Counted from the stretch's first letter, positions 21,590 through 33,852 are shown. The stretch: DNA of 64,000 bases from Apodemus sylvaticus (GCF_947179515.1 NC_067472.1:202699068-202763067); one strand, 5' to 3'. Notes: generated from the letters alone by a model not told the origin. Program-made: numbers and translations.

Positions 21590-22090
21590 GTGGTCATAGG
21601 TTCATTTCTGGATCTTCAATCCTATTCCATTGATCCTCCTGCCTGTCACTGTACCAATACCATGCAGTTTTTAACACTAGTGCTCTGTAGTATTGCTTGA
21701 GGGCAGGGATACTGATTCCCCCAGAATTTCTTTTGTTGTTGAGAATAGCTTTAGCTATCCTGGGTTTTGTGTTATTCCAGATAAATTTGAGAATTGCTCT
21801 TTCTAACTCTATGAAGAACTGAGTTGGGATTTTGATAGGTATTGCGTTGAATCTGAATATTGCATTTGGCAAGATGGCCATTTTAACTATATTAATCCTG
21901 CCATTCCACGAGCATGGCAGATATTTCCATTTTTTGAGGTCTTCTTCCATTTCCTTCTTCAGAGTCTTGAAGTTCTTGTCCTATAGATCTTTCACTTGTT
22001 TGGTTAAAGTCACACCAAGGTACTTTATATTGTTTGTGGCTATTGTGAAGGGTGTCATTTCCCTAATTTCTTTCTCAGCCTGCTTATCCT

Positions 22091-22381
22091 TTGAGTATAG
22101 TAAAAGCAATATACAGCAAACCAGTAGCCAACATCAAACTAAATGGAGAGAAACTTGAAGCAATCCCACTAAAATCAGAGACTAGACAAGGCTGCCCCCT
22201 CTCTCCTTGTCTTTTCAATATTGTACTTGAGGTACTAGCTAGGGCAATTAGACAACATAAGGAGGCCAAAGGGATACAAATTGGAAAGGAAGAAGTCAAA
22301 TTAACACTATTTGCAGATGATAAGATAGTCTACCTAAGTGACCCAAAAAAACTCCACCAGAGAACGCCTACAGCTAGCTGA
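22091..22381 (+). pseudogene. L1 ORF2 reverse transcriptase fragment (inverted segment)
   Basis: The 96-codon piece contains [20 protein letters not shown] and the RT catalytic motif F-A-D-D ([12 protein letters not shown]). It lies in the inverted 5' part of the twin-primed L1. In an intact L1 this motif holds two metal-binding aspartates of the polymerase. Confidence 0.9.
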
Positions 22382-22454
22382 TAAACAACAACTTCAGCAA
22401 AGTGGCAGGTTATAAAATCAACTCAAGCAAATCAGTAGCCTTCCTATACTCACA

Positions 22455-22614
22455 GGGAGGGCAGTTTCTGGTTGGGTGCTCAAGGCATGGGGTTTTCTCA
22501 GTAACTGACTTGCCTGGACTTGCCCAGTTCTGGGAAACAGAGATCTGGGCCTAGTTTCCTTAACTGCCAGTTTGAAGCCTCTCATGGAGTCAGCTTTTTT
22601 CAGTTCTCTCATTA
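22455..22614 (-). repeat. ERV LTR, part 2
   Basis: Begins with the duplicated target site and continues the LTR broken at 20254. With part 1 it gives one LTR of about 460 bp. 22615-22717 and 22765-23070 show no recognisable element. Confidence 0.55.
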
Positions 22615-22717
22615 TGTATGTATACTCAGTCTCTTTAGTGTTGTTAGTATGTACATATTAGAACTAACTGCATGAAATTGTATAACTTATCAGAAAGCTT
22701 GATCCCTGAAGAAAGCT

Positions 22718-22762
<45 letters not shown>
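22718..22762. repeat. (CT)n microsatellite
   Basis: About 22 CT units, homopyrimidine on the plus strand. Confidence 0.97.
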
Positions 22763-22768
<6 letters not shown>

Positions 22769-23074
22769 TGATTGCCTATAAATCTTTGTCTGGGGAGGAG
22801 GCTTATAAATGCTTTCCCACCTACAGTGGTATGCCAACTGATGTTAACACAGGGCTTGTTTGGAAAACATATTGCTAAGAATTAATGAGAACATTTTCTT
22901 GAGAAGGCATCCTTATTCTTTGGCTCTTGAATCAGGACTGGGCAGCCTGTGATCACTTATCCTCCACATTTTGACCAGTTGTGAATATCTGTTTATTTTC
23001 CTCCTGTTGCAAAAATTTTTTTGATGAAGCATGAGAATTGTGGGTATAAGGGAAAGTATCTAGAATATAGCTAG

Positions 23075-23957
23075 GTAGAAGCCCTTAAAGAGGAAACACA
23101 AAAATCCCTTGAAGAATTACAGAAAAAAATCAAACAGGAGAAGGACATGAACAAAACCATCCAGGATTTAAAAATGGAAATAGGAACAATAAAGAAATCA
23201 CAAAGGGAAACAACCTTGGAGTTAGAAAATCTGGGAAAAGGATTAGGAGCCATAGATGCAAGCATCACCAATACAATGCAAGAGATAGAAGAGAGAATCT
23301 CTGGTGCATAGATACCACAGAAAACAGTGATATAACAGCCAAAGAAAAGGCAAAAGGCAAAAAATTCTCAACCCAAATCATGCAGGAAATCCAGGATACA
23401 ATGAGAAGACCAAACCTAAGGATTGTAGGTATAGATGAGAGCGAAGATTCCCAGCTTAAAGGGCCAGTAAATATCTTGAACAAAATTATAGAAGAAAACT
23501 TCCCTAACCTAAAGAAAGACATGCCAATGAATGTACAAGAAAGATACAGAACTCTAAGTAGACTGGACCACAGCAGAAATCCCTCCCATCGTGTAATAGT
23601 CAAAACACAAAATGCACTAAACAAAGACAGAATATTAAAAACAGTAAGGGAAAAAGGTTGAGTAATATATAAAGGAAGACCTATCCAAATTACACCAGAC
23701 TTCTCAGCAGAAACAATGAAAGCTAAAAGATCCAAGGCAGATTTCATACAGATCCTTAGGGAACAACTGCCAATCCAGGCTACAAAACCAACCAAACCCC
23801 TCAATTACCATAGATGGAGACAATAAGACATTCCATGACAAAACCACGTTTACACAATATCTTTCTACAAACCCAGCTTTACAAAGGATAATAGATGAAA
23901 AATACCAACTCGAGGAGGGAAAGTACACTCTAGAAAAAGCAATAATAACAAAATAAC
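23075..23957 (+). pseudogene. L1 ORF1 (RNA-binding protein), broken
   Basis: The best open piece (23380-23661) carries the conserved ORF1p RRM region (RRPNLRIVGIDESEDSQLKGP) and the start of the C-terminal domain, then meets a TGA at 23659-23661. Coiled-coil-like Lys/Glu-rich sequence precedes it from 23075. ORF1p is the trimeric RNA chaperone that packages L1 RNA. Here it is split by several stops and indels. Confidence 0.8.
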
Positions 23958-24363
23958 AAAAACAGGAAGTAACAATCACTTTTCTTTAATATCTCTTAAC
24001 ATTGATGGACTCAACTATCCAATAAAAAGACAAATATTCACAGACTGGATATGTAAACAGGACCCAAGATTTTGCTGCATACAAGAAATATACCTCAGTG
24101 ACAAAGATAGACACTGCCTCAGAGTAAATGTTTGGAAAACAATTTTTGAAGCAAATGGTCCAAGAAACAAGCTGGAGTAGCAATTCTAATATTAGAATTT
24201 GGAGTAGAAAGTTTAAAAAAATCGGCTTTCAACCAAAAGCTGTCAAAAAAGACAAGGAAGGACACTTCATATAGGTAAAAGGAAAAAAATCTACCAAGAT
24301 GATCTCTCAATTCTGAACATCTATGCTCCAAATGTAAGGGCACCCGCATTCATAAAAGGAACT

Positions 24364-24801
24364 TTGCTAAAGCTCAGAGCACATATTACACTCCACATAA
24401 AAATAGTGGGAAACACCAACACCCCACTCTCATCAATGGATACATCATGGAAACAGAAACTAAACAGAGACACAGTGAAACTAACAGAAGTAATGAATCA
24501 AATGGATATCACAGATATTTATAGAACATTTCATCCTAAAGCAAAAGAATATTCCTTCTTGTCAGTACCCCATGGGACCTTCTCCAAAATTGACTACATA
24601 ACTGGTAACAAAACAGGTCTCAACAGATACGAGAAGATTGAAATAATCCCATGCATTCAATCAGATAACCATAGTCTAAGGCAGGTCTTACATTCCAACA
24701 AAAACAACAGAAAACATACATACACATGGACTTTGAGCAATGTTCTCAATAATAACTTGGTCAAGGAAGAAATTAAGAAAGAAATTAAAGACTTTTTTTG
24801 A
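24364..24801 (+). pseudogene. L1 ORF2 endonuclease fragment
   Basis: The 145-codon piece includes the segment that normally reads VGDFNTPLS in L1 endonuclease; here it is VGNTNTPLS, so the catalytic Asp is lost. It continues through the TDIYRTFHP and [18 protein letters not shown] segments of the endonuclease domain. This is the APE-like nuclease that nicks target DNA. Confidence 0.85.
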
Positions 24802-25265
24802 ATTTAATGAAAATGAAGACACAACATACTAAAACTTATGGGACACAATAAAAGCAGTGGTAAGAGGAAAACTCATATCTCTAAGCGCCTTCACACAGAA
24901 AATGGAGAGAGCTTATAGCAGATAGACAGCACACCTGAAAGCTCTAGAACAAACAGAAGCAAATGGACCCAAGAGGAGGAGATGGCAGGAAATAATCAAA
25001 CTCAGGGCTGAAATCAACCAAATAGAAACAAAAGGAAGTATATAAAGAATCAACAAAACCTGGAGCTAGTTGTTATCAACAAGATAAATAAACCCTTAGC
25101 TAGCTAGAGGGCACAGAGACACTACCCAAATTAATAAAATCAGAAATGAAAAGGGAGACATAACAACAGAAACTGTGGAAATTTAAAAAATTCTTCAGAT
25201 CATACTACAAAAGATTATACTCAACAAAACAATCTGGATGAAAATGGATAATTTTCTAGACACAT

Positions 25266-28200
25266 ACCACACTTAGGATGATGTTCTCCAGTTCCATCCA
25301 TTTTTCTAAGAACTTCAAGAATTCATCATTTCTAATGGCTGAATATACTCCATTGTGTATAGACACCACATTTTCTGTATCCATTCCTCCGTTGAGGGGC
25401 ATCTGGGTTCTTTCCAGCTTCTGGCTATTATAAATAGGGCTGCTATGAACATAGTGGAGCATGTATCCTTATTACATGCTGGGAACTCCTCTGGGTATAT
25501 GCCCAGGAGTGGTATAGCAGGGTCCCCTCGAAGCATCATTCCCAGTTTTCTGAGGAATCGCCAGACTGACTTCCAGAGTGGTAGTATCAGCTTGCAACCC
25601 CACCAGCAGTGGAGGAGTGTTCCTCTTTCTCCACATCCTCCCCAGTACCTGTTTTCTCCTGACTTTTTGATCTTAGCCATTCTGACTGATGTGAGGTGAA
25701 ATCTCAGGATTGTTTTGATTTGCATTTCCTTGATGACTAATGATGTTGAACATTTCTTTATGTGTTTCTCAGCCATTCGATATTCCTCAGGTGAAAATTC
25801 TTTGTTTAGCTCTGTACCCCCATTTTTTAAGGGGGATATTTGACTCTCTGGAGTCTACCTTCTTGATTTCTTTGTATATCTTGGATAGAAGCCCTCTGTC
25901 GGATGTAGTGTTGGTAAAGATCTTTTCCCAATTTGTTGGTTGCTGTTTTGTCCTTTTGACAATGTCCTTTGTCTTACAGAAACTTTGTAGTTTTATGAGG
26001 TCCCATTTGTCAATTCTTGATCTTAGAGCATAAGCTATTGGTGTTCTGTTGAGGAAATTTTCCCCTGTGCCGATGTCCTCAAGGGTCTTCCCCAGTTTCT
26101 TTTCTGTTAGTTTCAGTGTGTCTGGCTTTATGTGGAGGTTCTTGATACACTTGGATTTGAACTTAGTACAAGGAGATAAGAATGGATCAATTCACATTCT
26201 TTTGCATGCTGGCCTCCAGTTGATCCAGCACCATTTGTTGAAGAGGCAATCTTTTTTCCACTAGATGTAGCTCCTTTATCAAAGATCAAGTGACCATAAT
26301 ACTGTGGGTTCATTTCCTGGTCTTCAATTCTATTCCATTGATCTACTTGCCTGTCACTGTACCAATACCATGCAGTTTGTAACACAATTGCTCTATAGTA
26401 ATGCTTGAGGTCAGGGATACTGAGTCCCCCAGAAGTTCTTTTACTGTTGAGAATAGTTTTAGCTATCCTGGGTTTTTTTGTTATTCCAGATGAATTTGAT
26501 TCTAAGTCTATGAAGAATTGAGCTGGGATTTTGATGGGTAATGCATTGAATCTGTAGATTGCTTTTGACAAGATGGCCATTTTTACTATATTAATCCTGC
26601 CAATCCAAGAGTATGGAAGATTTTTCCATTTTCTGAGGTCTTCTTCAATTTCTTTCTTCAAATACTTGAAGTTCCTGTCATACAGATCTTTCACTTGTTT
26701 GGTTCGAGTCACAACTAGATACTTTATATTGTTTGTGGCTATTGTGAAGGGTGTCATTTCCCTAATTTCTTTCTCAGCCTGCTTATCCTTTGAGTATAGG
26801 CAGGCTACGGATTTGCTTGAGTTGATTTTATATCCAGCCACTTTGCTGAAGTTGTTTATTAGCTGTAGGAGTTCTCAGGTGGAGTTTTTTTGGGTCACTT
26901 AAGTATACTATCATATCATCTGCAAATAGTGATAGTTTGACTTCTTCCTTTCCAATTTGTATCCCTTTGACCTCCTTGTGTTGTCTAATTGCTCTGGCTA
27001 GAACTTCAAGTACTATATTGAATAAATATGGAGAGAGAGGGCAGCCTTGTTTAGTCCCTGATTATAGAGGGATTGCTTCAAGTTTCTCTTCATTTAGTTT
27101 GATGTTGGCTATTGATTTGCTGAATATTGCTTTTATTATGTTTAGGTATCGGCCTTTAATTCCTGTTCTTTCCACGACCTTTAATGTGAAAAGATGCTGA
27201 ATTTTGTCAAATGCTTTTTCAGCATCTAATGAAATGACTATGTGGGTTTTTTTGAATTTGTTTACATTGTGGATTACATTGATGGATTTTCATACATTGT
27301 ACCATGCCTGCATCCCTGGGATTAAGCCTACTTGATCATGGTGAATGATTGTTTTGATGTGTTCTTGGTTCGGTTGGCAAGAATTTTATAGAGTATTTTT
27401 GCATCGATGTTCATATGAGAAATTGGTCTGAAGTTCTCTTTCTTTGTTGGATCTTTGTGTGGTTTTGGTGTCAGCATAATTGTGGCTTCATAGAACGAGT
27501 TGGGTAATGTTCCTTCTGTTTCTATTTTGTGGAATAGTTTGAAGAGTATTGGCATTAGGTCACCTTTGAATGTCTGATAGAATTCTGCACTAAAACCATC
27601 TGGTCCTGTGCTTTTTTTGGTTGGGAGACTGTCAATGACCACTTCTATTTCTTTAGGGGTTATAGGACCATTTAGATGGTCTATCTGATCCTGATTAAAT
27701 TTTGGTAATTGGTATCTGTCGAGGAAAATGTCCATTTCATCCAGATTTTCCAGTTTTGTATAGGCTTTTGTAGTAGGATATGATTTGTTTGGATTTCCTC
27801 AGTTTCTGTTGTTATTTCACCCTTTTCATTTCTGATTTTGTTAATTTGGGTACTGTGTCTGTGTCCTCTGGTTAGTCTGGCTAAAGGTTTATCTATCTTG
27901 TTGATTTTCTCAAAGAACCAGCTCCTGGTTTTGTTGATTCTTTGTATAGTTCTTTTTGTTTCAACTTGGTTGTTTTCAGCCCCAAGTTTCATTATTTCCT
28001 GCCTTTCACTCCTCTTGGGTGTATTTGCTTCTTTTTGTTCTAAAGCTTTCAGGTGTTGTGTTAAACTGCTAGTGTATGCTCTCTCCAGCTTCTTTTTGTA
28101 GGCACTCAGAGCTATGAGATTTCCTCTTAGCACTGCTTTCATTGTGTCCCATAAATTTGGGTATGTTGTGCCTTCATTTTCATTAAATTCTAAAATGTCT

Positions 28201-28797
28201 TTGATTTCTTTCCTTATTTCTTCCTTGACCAAGGTATCATTGAGTAGACCATTGTTCAGTTTCCATGTGTATGTGGGCTTTCTGTTGTTTTTGTTGCTAT
28301 TGAAGACGACCCTTATTCCATAGTGATCTGATAGAAAGCATGGAATTAGTTTGATCGTTTTATATCTGTTGAGGTCTGTTTTGTGACCAATTATATGGTC
28401 AGTTTTGGAGAAGTTACCATGAGATACTGAGAAGAAGGTTTATTCTTTTGATTTAGGATGAAATGTTCTATAGATATCTATCAAGTCCATTTGGTCCAAA
28501 ACTTCTGTTAGTTTCAATGTGACTCTGTTTAGTTTGTTTCCCTGATCTGTCCATTGAAGAGAGTGGGGTGTTTAAGTCCCCCACAATTATTGTGTGGGGT
28601 GTGATGTATGCTTTAAGCTTTATTAAGGTTTCCTTTATGAATGCAGGTGCCCTTGTATTTGGGGCATAGATGTTCAAAATTGAGAGTTCTTCCTGGTAGA
28701 TATTTCCTTTGATGAGTATAATGTGGCCTTTTGTATCTTTTTTGATGACTTTTGGTTGAAAGTCTATTTTATCTGATATTAGAATGGTGATTCTGTA
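25266..28797 (-). mobile_element. L1 ORF2 in reverse orientation, lacking 3' UTR
   Basis: Minus-strand ORF2 from the C-terminal [10 protein letters not shown] segment (25280) back to the endonuclease (28.5-28.8 kb). Open pieces: 25315-25776 (cysteine motif), 26128-26841 (RT thumb region), 27328-27735 ([18 protein letters not shown] finger region), 27681-28232, and 28468-28797 (endonuclease, with VGDLNTPLS). There is no 3' UTR, poly-A or TSD at the 25266 end, so the junction with the plus-strand L1 is a genomic rearrangement, not an insertion boundary. Confidence 0.88.
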
Positions 28798-29439
28798 TTG
28801 GATTCTGTATGGATTTTCTATATCCGTTCCTCCATTGAGGGATATCTGGGTTCTTTCCAGCATCTGGCTATTATATATAAGACTGCTATGAACATAGTGG
28901 AGCATGTGTCCTTATTGCATGCTGGGGAATCCTCTGGGTATATGCCCAGGAGAGGTATAGCAGGGTCTTTAGGGAGTGTCATGCCCAGTTTTCTTAGGAA
29001 CCGCTAGACTGATTTCCAGAGTGGTTGTACCATCTTACAATCCCACCAGCAGTGGAGGAGTGTTCCTCTTTCTCCACATCCTCGCCAACACCTGCTGTCT
29101 CCTGAGTTTTTAACCTTAGCCATTCTGACTGGTGTGAGGTGAAATCTCAGGGTTGTTTTGATTTGAATTTCCCTAATGGCTAATGATGTTGAGCATTTCT
29201 TAAGGTGCTTCTTGGCCATCCGAATTTCTTCAGGTGAAAATTCTTTGTTTAGGTCTGTACCCCATTTTTAATAGGGTTATTTGTTTTCCTGGGGTCTAAC
29301 TTCTTGAGTTCTTTGTATATATTGTATATTAGCCCTCTATCGGATGTAGGATTGGTGAAGATCTTTTCCCAATTTGTTGGTTGCTGTTTTGTCCTTTTGA
29401 CAGTGTCCTTTGCCTTACAAAAACTTTGTAATTTTATGA
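28798..29439 (-). mobile_element. L1 ORF2 C-terminal part, reverse (part of a larger L1)
   Basis: The ORF2 C-terminus starts again at 28800, so this is a second L1. It runs to 'aattttatga' at 29439 and resumes at 30781 with 'atttgtcaattcttgatctt', six bases further along the L1 consensus. It is therefore one L1 (28798-29439 plus 30781-35315) interrupted by a plus-strand L1 block. Confidence 0.85.
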
Positions 29440-30780
29440 CACCCTTCACAATAGCCACAAACAATATAAAATATCTTGGTGTGACTCTAAACAAACAAGC
29501 GAAAGATCTATATGACAAGAACTTCAGGTCTCTGAAGAAGGAAATCGAAGAAGACCTCAGAAAATGGAAAAAAATCTGCCATGCTCGTGGATTGACAGGA
29601 TTAATATAGTTAAAATGGTCATCTTGCCAAAAGCAATCTACAGATTCAATGCAATCCCCATCAAAATCCCAACTCAATTCTTCACAGAGTTAGAAAAAGC
29701 AATTCTCAAATTCATCTGGAACAACAAAAAACCCAGGATAGCTAAAACTATTCTCAACAACAAAAGAAATTCTTGGGGAATCAGTATCCCTGACTTCAAG
29801 CAATACTACAGAGCAATAGTGTTAAAAACTGCGTGGTACTGGGGACCCAGAAAAGGGGAAATCATTTGCAATGTAAATAAAAAAAATAAAATAAAAAAAT
29901 AAGAAAAAAAAAACTGCATGGTATTGGTACAGTGACAGATAAGTGGACCAATGGAATAGAATTGAAGATCCAGAAATGAACCCACACACCTATGGTCACT
30001 TGATCTTCGACAAAGGAACCAAAAACATCCAGTGGAAAAAAGATAGCCTTTTCAACAAATGGTGCTGGTTCAATTGGAGGTCAGCATGCAGAAGAATGTG
30101 AATTGATCCATTCTTATCTCCATGTACTAAACTTCACTCCAAGTGGATCAATGACCTCCATGTAAAACCAGACACACTGAAACTAATAGAAAAGAAACTG
30201 GGGAAGACCCTAGAGGACATGGACATGGGGGAAAAGCTCTTGAACAGATCACCAACAGCTTATGCTCTAAGATCAAGAATTGACAAATGGGACCTCATAA
30301 AATTACAAAGTTTCTGTAAGGCAAAGGACACTGTTAAAAGGACAAAACAGCAACCATCAAATTGGGAAAGGATATTCACCAACCCCACATCTGATAGAGG
30401 GCTAATATCCAATATATACAAAGAACTCAAGAAGTTAGACCCCAGGGATCCAAATAACCCTACTAAAAATGGGGTACAGATCTAAACAAAGAATCTTCAC
30501 CTGAAGAAATTCGGATGGCCAAGAAGCACCTTAAGAAATGCTCAACATCATTAGCCATTAGGGAAATGCAAATCAAAACAACCCTGAGATTTCACCTCAC
30601 ACCAGTCAGAATGGCTAAGGTTAAAAACTCAGGAGACAGCAGGTGTTGGCGAGGATATGGAGAAAGAGGAACACTCCTCCACTGCTGGTGGGGCTGTAAG
30701 ATGGTACAATCACTTTGGAAATCAGTCTGGCGGTTCCTCAGAAAACTGGACATGACACTTCCAGAGGATCCTGCTATACC
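29440..30780 (+). mobile_element. Inverted L1 ORF2 block inside an L1
   Basis: A 1.34-kb plus-strand ORF2 segment, from [15 protein letters not shown] to LPEDPAIP, with no 3' UTR, no terminal poly-A and no TSD. It replaces six bases of the surrounding minus-strand L1. A few bases of microhomology (atgac) lie at the left junction. It forms inverted repeats with both neighbours. Confidence 0.85.
29840..29908 (+). mobile_element. Minimal L1 insertion (about 70 bp) nested in L1
   Basis: Only the last 40 or so bases of the rat L1 3' UTR ('aaggggaaatcatttgcaat') and a poly-A tail are present. Flanks are AAAAACTGCGTGGTA (29824-29838) and AAAAACTGCATGGTA (29909-29923), a 15-bp TSD with one later change. 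Removing the insert restores the ORF2 text. This is an extreme 5' truncation. Confidence 0.9.
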
Positions 30781-30796
30781 ATTTGTCAATTCTTGA
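30515..30796 (+). pseudogene. L1 ORF2 C-terminal fragment in the inverted block
   Basis: Carries [19 protein letters not shown] and the cysteine motif ([18 protein letters not shown], with the second Cys changed to Tyr), then runs off the block at 30780. Confidence 0.85.
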
Positions 30797-31385
30797 TCTT
30801 AGAGCATAAGCTATTGGTGCTCTGTTCAGGAACTTTTCCCCTGTGCCGATGTCCTCAAGGGTTTTCCCTAGTTTCTTTTCTATTAGTTTCAGTGTGACAG
30901 GTTTTATGTAGAGTTCCTTGATCCACTTGGAGTTGAGCTTAGTAAAAGGAGATAATTTGCATTCTCCTGCATGCTGACCTCCAGTTGAACCAGCACCATT
31001 TGTTGAACAGGCTATCTTTTTTCCACTAGATGTTTTCAGCTCCTTTGTCAAAGATCAAGTGACCATAGGTGTGTGTGGATTCATTTCTGGGTGTTCAATT
31101 CTATTCCATTGCTCCAATTGCCTGTCCCTGTGCCAATACCATACAGTTTTTAACATTATTGCTCTGTAGTATTGCTTGAGGTCTGGGATACTAATTCCCC
31201 CAGAAGTTCTTTTACTGTTGAGAATAGTTTTAGCTATCCTGGGTTTTTTGTTATTCTAGATAAATTTGAGAATTTCTTTTTCTAACTCTGTGAAGAACTG
31301 AGTTGGGATTTTGATGGGGATTGCATTGAATCTGTATATTGCTTTTTGGCAAGACGGCCATTTTAACTATATTAATCCTGCCAAT

Positions 31386-32021
31386 CTACGAGCATGGAAA
31401 CTTTTTCCATTTTCTGAGGTCTTCTTCAATTTCCTTCTTCAGTGACCTGAAGTTCTGGTCGTATAGGTCTTTCACTTGTTTGGTTAGAGTCACACCAAGA
31501 TACTTCCTATTCTTTGTGGCTATTGTGAAGGGTGTCATTTCCCTAAGTTCTTTCTCAGCCTGCTTATCTTTTGAGTATAGGAAGGCAACTGATTTGCTTG
31601 AGTTGATTTTATAACCTGCTACTTTACTGAAGTTGTTTATCAGCTGTAGGAGTTCTCTGGTGGACTTTTTTGGGTCACTTAAGCATACTAACATGTCATC
31701 TGCAAATAGTGATAATTTTACTTCTTCCTTTCCAATTTGTATCCCTTTGACCTCCTTAGGTTGTCTAATTGCTCTAGCTAGAACTTCAAGTACTATATTG
31801 AAAAGATATGGAGAGAGAGGACAGCCTTGTCTGGTCCCTGATTTTAGTGGGATTGCTTCAAGTTTCTCTCCGTTTAGTTTGATATTAGCTACCGGTTTGC
31901 TGTATATTGCTTTAACTATGTTTAGGTATGGGCCTTGAATTCCTGTTCTTTCCAAGACTTCTAGCATGAAAGGATGCTGAATTTTGTCAAATGCTTTTTC
32001 AGCATCTAATGAAATGATCAT
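31386..32021 (-). pseudogene. L1 ORF2 reverse transcriptase core
   Basis: A 211-codon open piece covers the RT palm: [16 protein letters not shown] (first catalytic Asp region), [20 protein letters not shown], and the catalytic F-A-D-D at 31695-31706 ([12 protein letters not shown]), followed by the thumb. All three catalytic aspartates appear present. Flanking stops remove the endonuclease and C-terminus. Confidence 0.92.
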
Positions 32022-32564
32022 ATAGTTTTTTTCTTTGAGTTTGTTTATGTAGTGGATTGCATTGATGGATTTCCTTATATTGAACCCTGCATCCCTGGGA
32101 TGAAGCCCACTTGATCGTGGTGGATGATTGTTTTGATGTGCTCTTGGATTCGGTTGGCAAGAATTTTATTGAGTATTTTTGCATCGATATTTATAAGGGA
32201 AATTGGCCTGAAGTTCTCTTTCTTTGTTGGATCTTTGTGTGGTTTTGGTATCAGTGTAATTGTGGCTTTGTAGAATGAGTTGGATAGTGTTCCTTCTGTT
32301 TCTATTTTGTGGAACAGTTTGAAGAGTATTGGTGTTAGGTCTTCTTTGAAGGTCTGTTAGAATTCTGCACTAAAACCATCTGGTCCTGTGCTTTTTCTGG
32401 TTGGGAGACTTTCTATGACCCCTTTTATTTCTTCAGGTGTTATGGGACTGTTTAGATGATCTATTTGATCTTGACTTAGTTTTGGTGTCGGTTATCTGTC
32501 TAGGAAACTGTCCATTTCCTCCAGTTTCTCCAGTTGTGTTGAGTATAGGCTTTTGTAGTAGGAT

Positions 32565-33026
32565 CTAATGATTTTTTTGAATTTCCTCAGTTTCTGTTGT
32601 TATATCTCTCTTTTCATTTCTAATTTTGTTAATCTGGATACTGTCTCTGTGCCCTTTGGTTAGTCTGGGTAAGGGTTTATCTATCTTGTTGATTTTCTCA
32701 AAGAACCAGCTCCTGGTTTTGTTGATTCTTTGTATGGTTCTCTTTGTTTCTACTTGATTGATTTCAGCCCTGAGTTTGATGATTTCCTGCCTTCTACTCC
32801 TCCTGGGTGAATTAGCTTGTTTTTGTTCCAGGGCTTTCAGGTGTGTCATTAAGCTGCTAGTATATGCTCTCTCCATTTCCTTTTTGGAGGCACTCAGGAC
32901 TATGAGTTTTCCTCTTAGCACTGCTTTCATTGTGGCCCATAGATTTAGGTATGTTGTGTCTTCATTTTCATTAAATTCTAAAAAGTCTTTGATTTCTTTC
33001 TTTATTTCTTCCTTGACCAAAGTCAT
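32565..33026 (-). pseudogene. L1 ORF2 linker region (endonuclease to RT)
   Basis: A 153-codon Lys/Arg/Glu-rich piece ([35 protein letters not shown]...) corresponding to the linker between the endonuclease and RT domains, where the Z-like motif region lies. It ends by frame loss before the RT finger segment. Confidence 0.85.
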
Positions 33027-33234
33027 TGAGTAGAGTATTGTTCAGTTTCCATGTGTATATGGGCTTTCTGTTGTTTTTGTTGCTATTGACAACACTACCC
33101 CATAGTGTTCTGATAGGAGGTATGGGATTATTTCAATCTTCTTATATTTGTTGAGGTCTGTCTTGTGACTAATTATATGGTCGATTTTGGAGAAGGTACC
33201 ATGAGGTGCTGAGAAAAAGGTATATTTTTTTTGC

Positions 33235-33432
33235 TTAGGGTGAAATGTTATATATATATGTTAAATCTAATTGGTCCAAAACTTCAATTAGTTTCACTCT
33301 GTCCCTGTTTAGTTTCTGTTTTCCTGATCGGTCCATTGAGGAAAGTGCAGTGTTGAAATCATCCACAATTATTGTTTTAGGTTTAATGTGTGCTTTGAGC
33401 TTTAGTAACGTTTCTTTTATGAATGAGGACAC
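33235..33432 (-). pseudogene. L1 ORF2 endonuclease fragment
   Basis: Contains [18 protein letters not shown], a mutated form of the endonuclease GDFNTPLS motif (Gly to Asp, Pro to Ala). Confidence 0.85.
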
Positions 33433-33852
33433 CTTTGCATTTGGAGCATAGATGTTCAGGATTGAGAGTTATTCTTGGTGTGTTTTTCCTTTGATCAGCA
33501 AGAAGTGTCCCTCAGAGTCTCTTTTGATGACTTTAGGTTGAAAGTCAATTTTATCTGATATTAGAATTGCTACTCTGGCTTGTTTTCTAAGACCATTTGC
33601 TTGTACAATTGTGTTCCAGCCTTTTACTCTAAGGTAGTGCTTGTCTTTGACACTGAGGTGTGTTTCCTGTATGCAGCAAAATGTAGGATCCTGTTTACAT
33701 ATCCAGTCCGTTAGTCTATGTCTTTTTATTGGGGAATTGAATCCATTGATGTTAAAAGATATTAAGAAAGTGATTATTACTTCCTGTCATTTTTGATGTT
33801 ATCTTTTATATTTGATTGGTTGTCTCCTTTTGGGTTTGATGAAAGAAGGTTA

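Larger units (their letters stand above)
20270..22454 (-). mobile_element. Twin-primed (5'-inverted) rat-type L1
   Basis: From 20270 to about 22100 the L1 is on the minus strand: poly-T, 3' UTR, then ORF2 C-terminus and RT. From about 22101 to 22454 it is on the plus strand. The inverted plus segment ends 'ccttcctatactca', and the minus segment begins (reverse complement) 'ctatactcaaaggata', so the two parts are adjacent in L1 coordinates with about 9 bases in common. This is the structure produced by twin priming. The 15-bp TSD is perfect, so the insertion is fairly recent. Confidence 0.92.
23072..25265 (+). mobile_element. L1 5' half: ORF1 and ORF2 endonuclease
   Basis: The plus strand carries a decayed ORF1 (about 23075-23957), a spacer and the ORF2 endonuclease domain. 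It breaks off near the start of the RT domain at 25265, where an inverted L1 begins. It lacks 3' UTR and poly-A, so its 3' half was lost by rearrangement rather than never made. Stops are frequent, so it is an older copy. Confidence 0.85.

Noticed and set aside
31386..32021. Intact reverse transcriptase as part of a working L1
   Set aside because: The palm motifs are present, but ORF2 is interrupted on both sides and ORF1 has at least two lesions.
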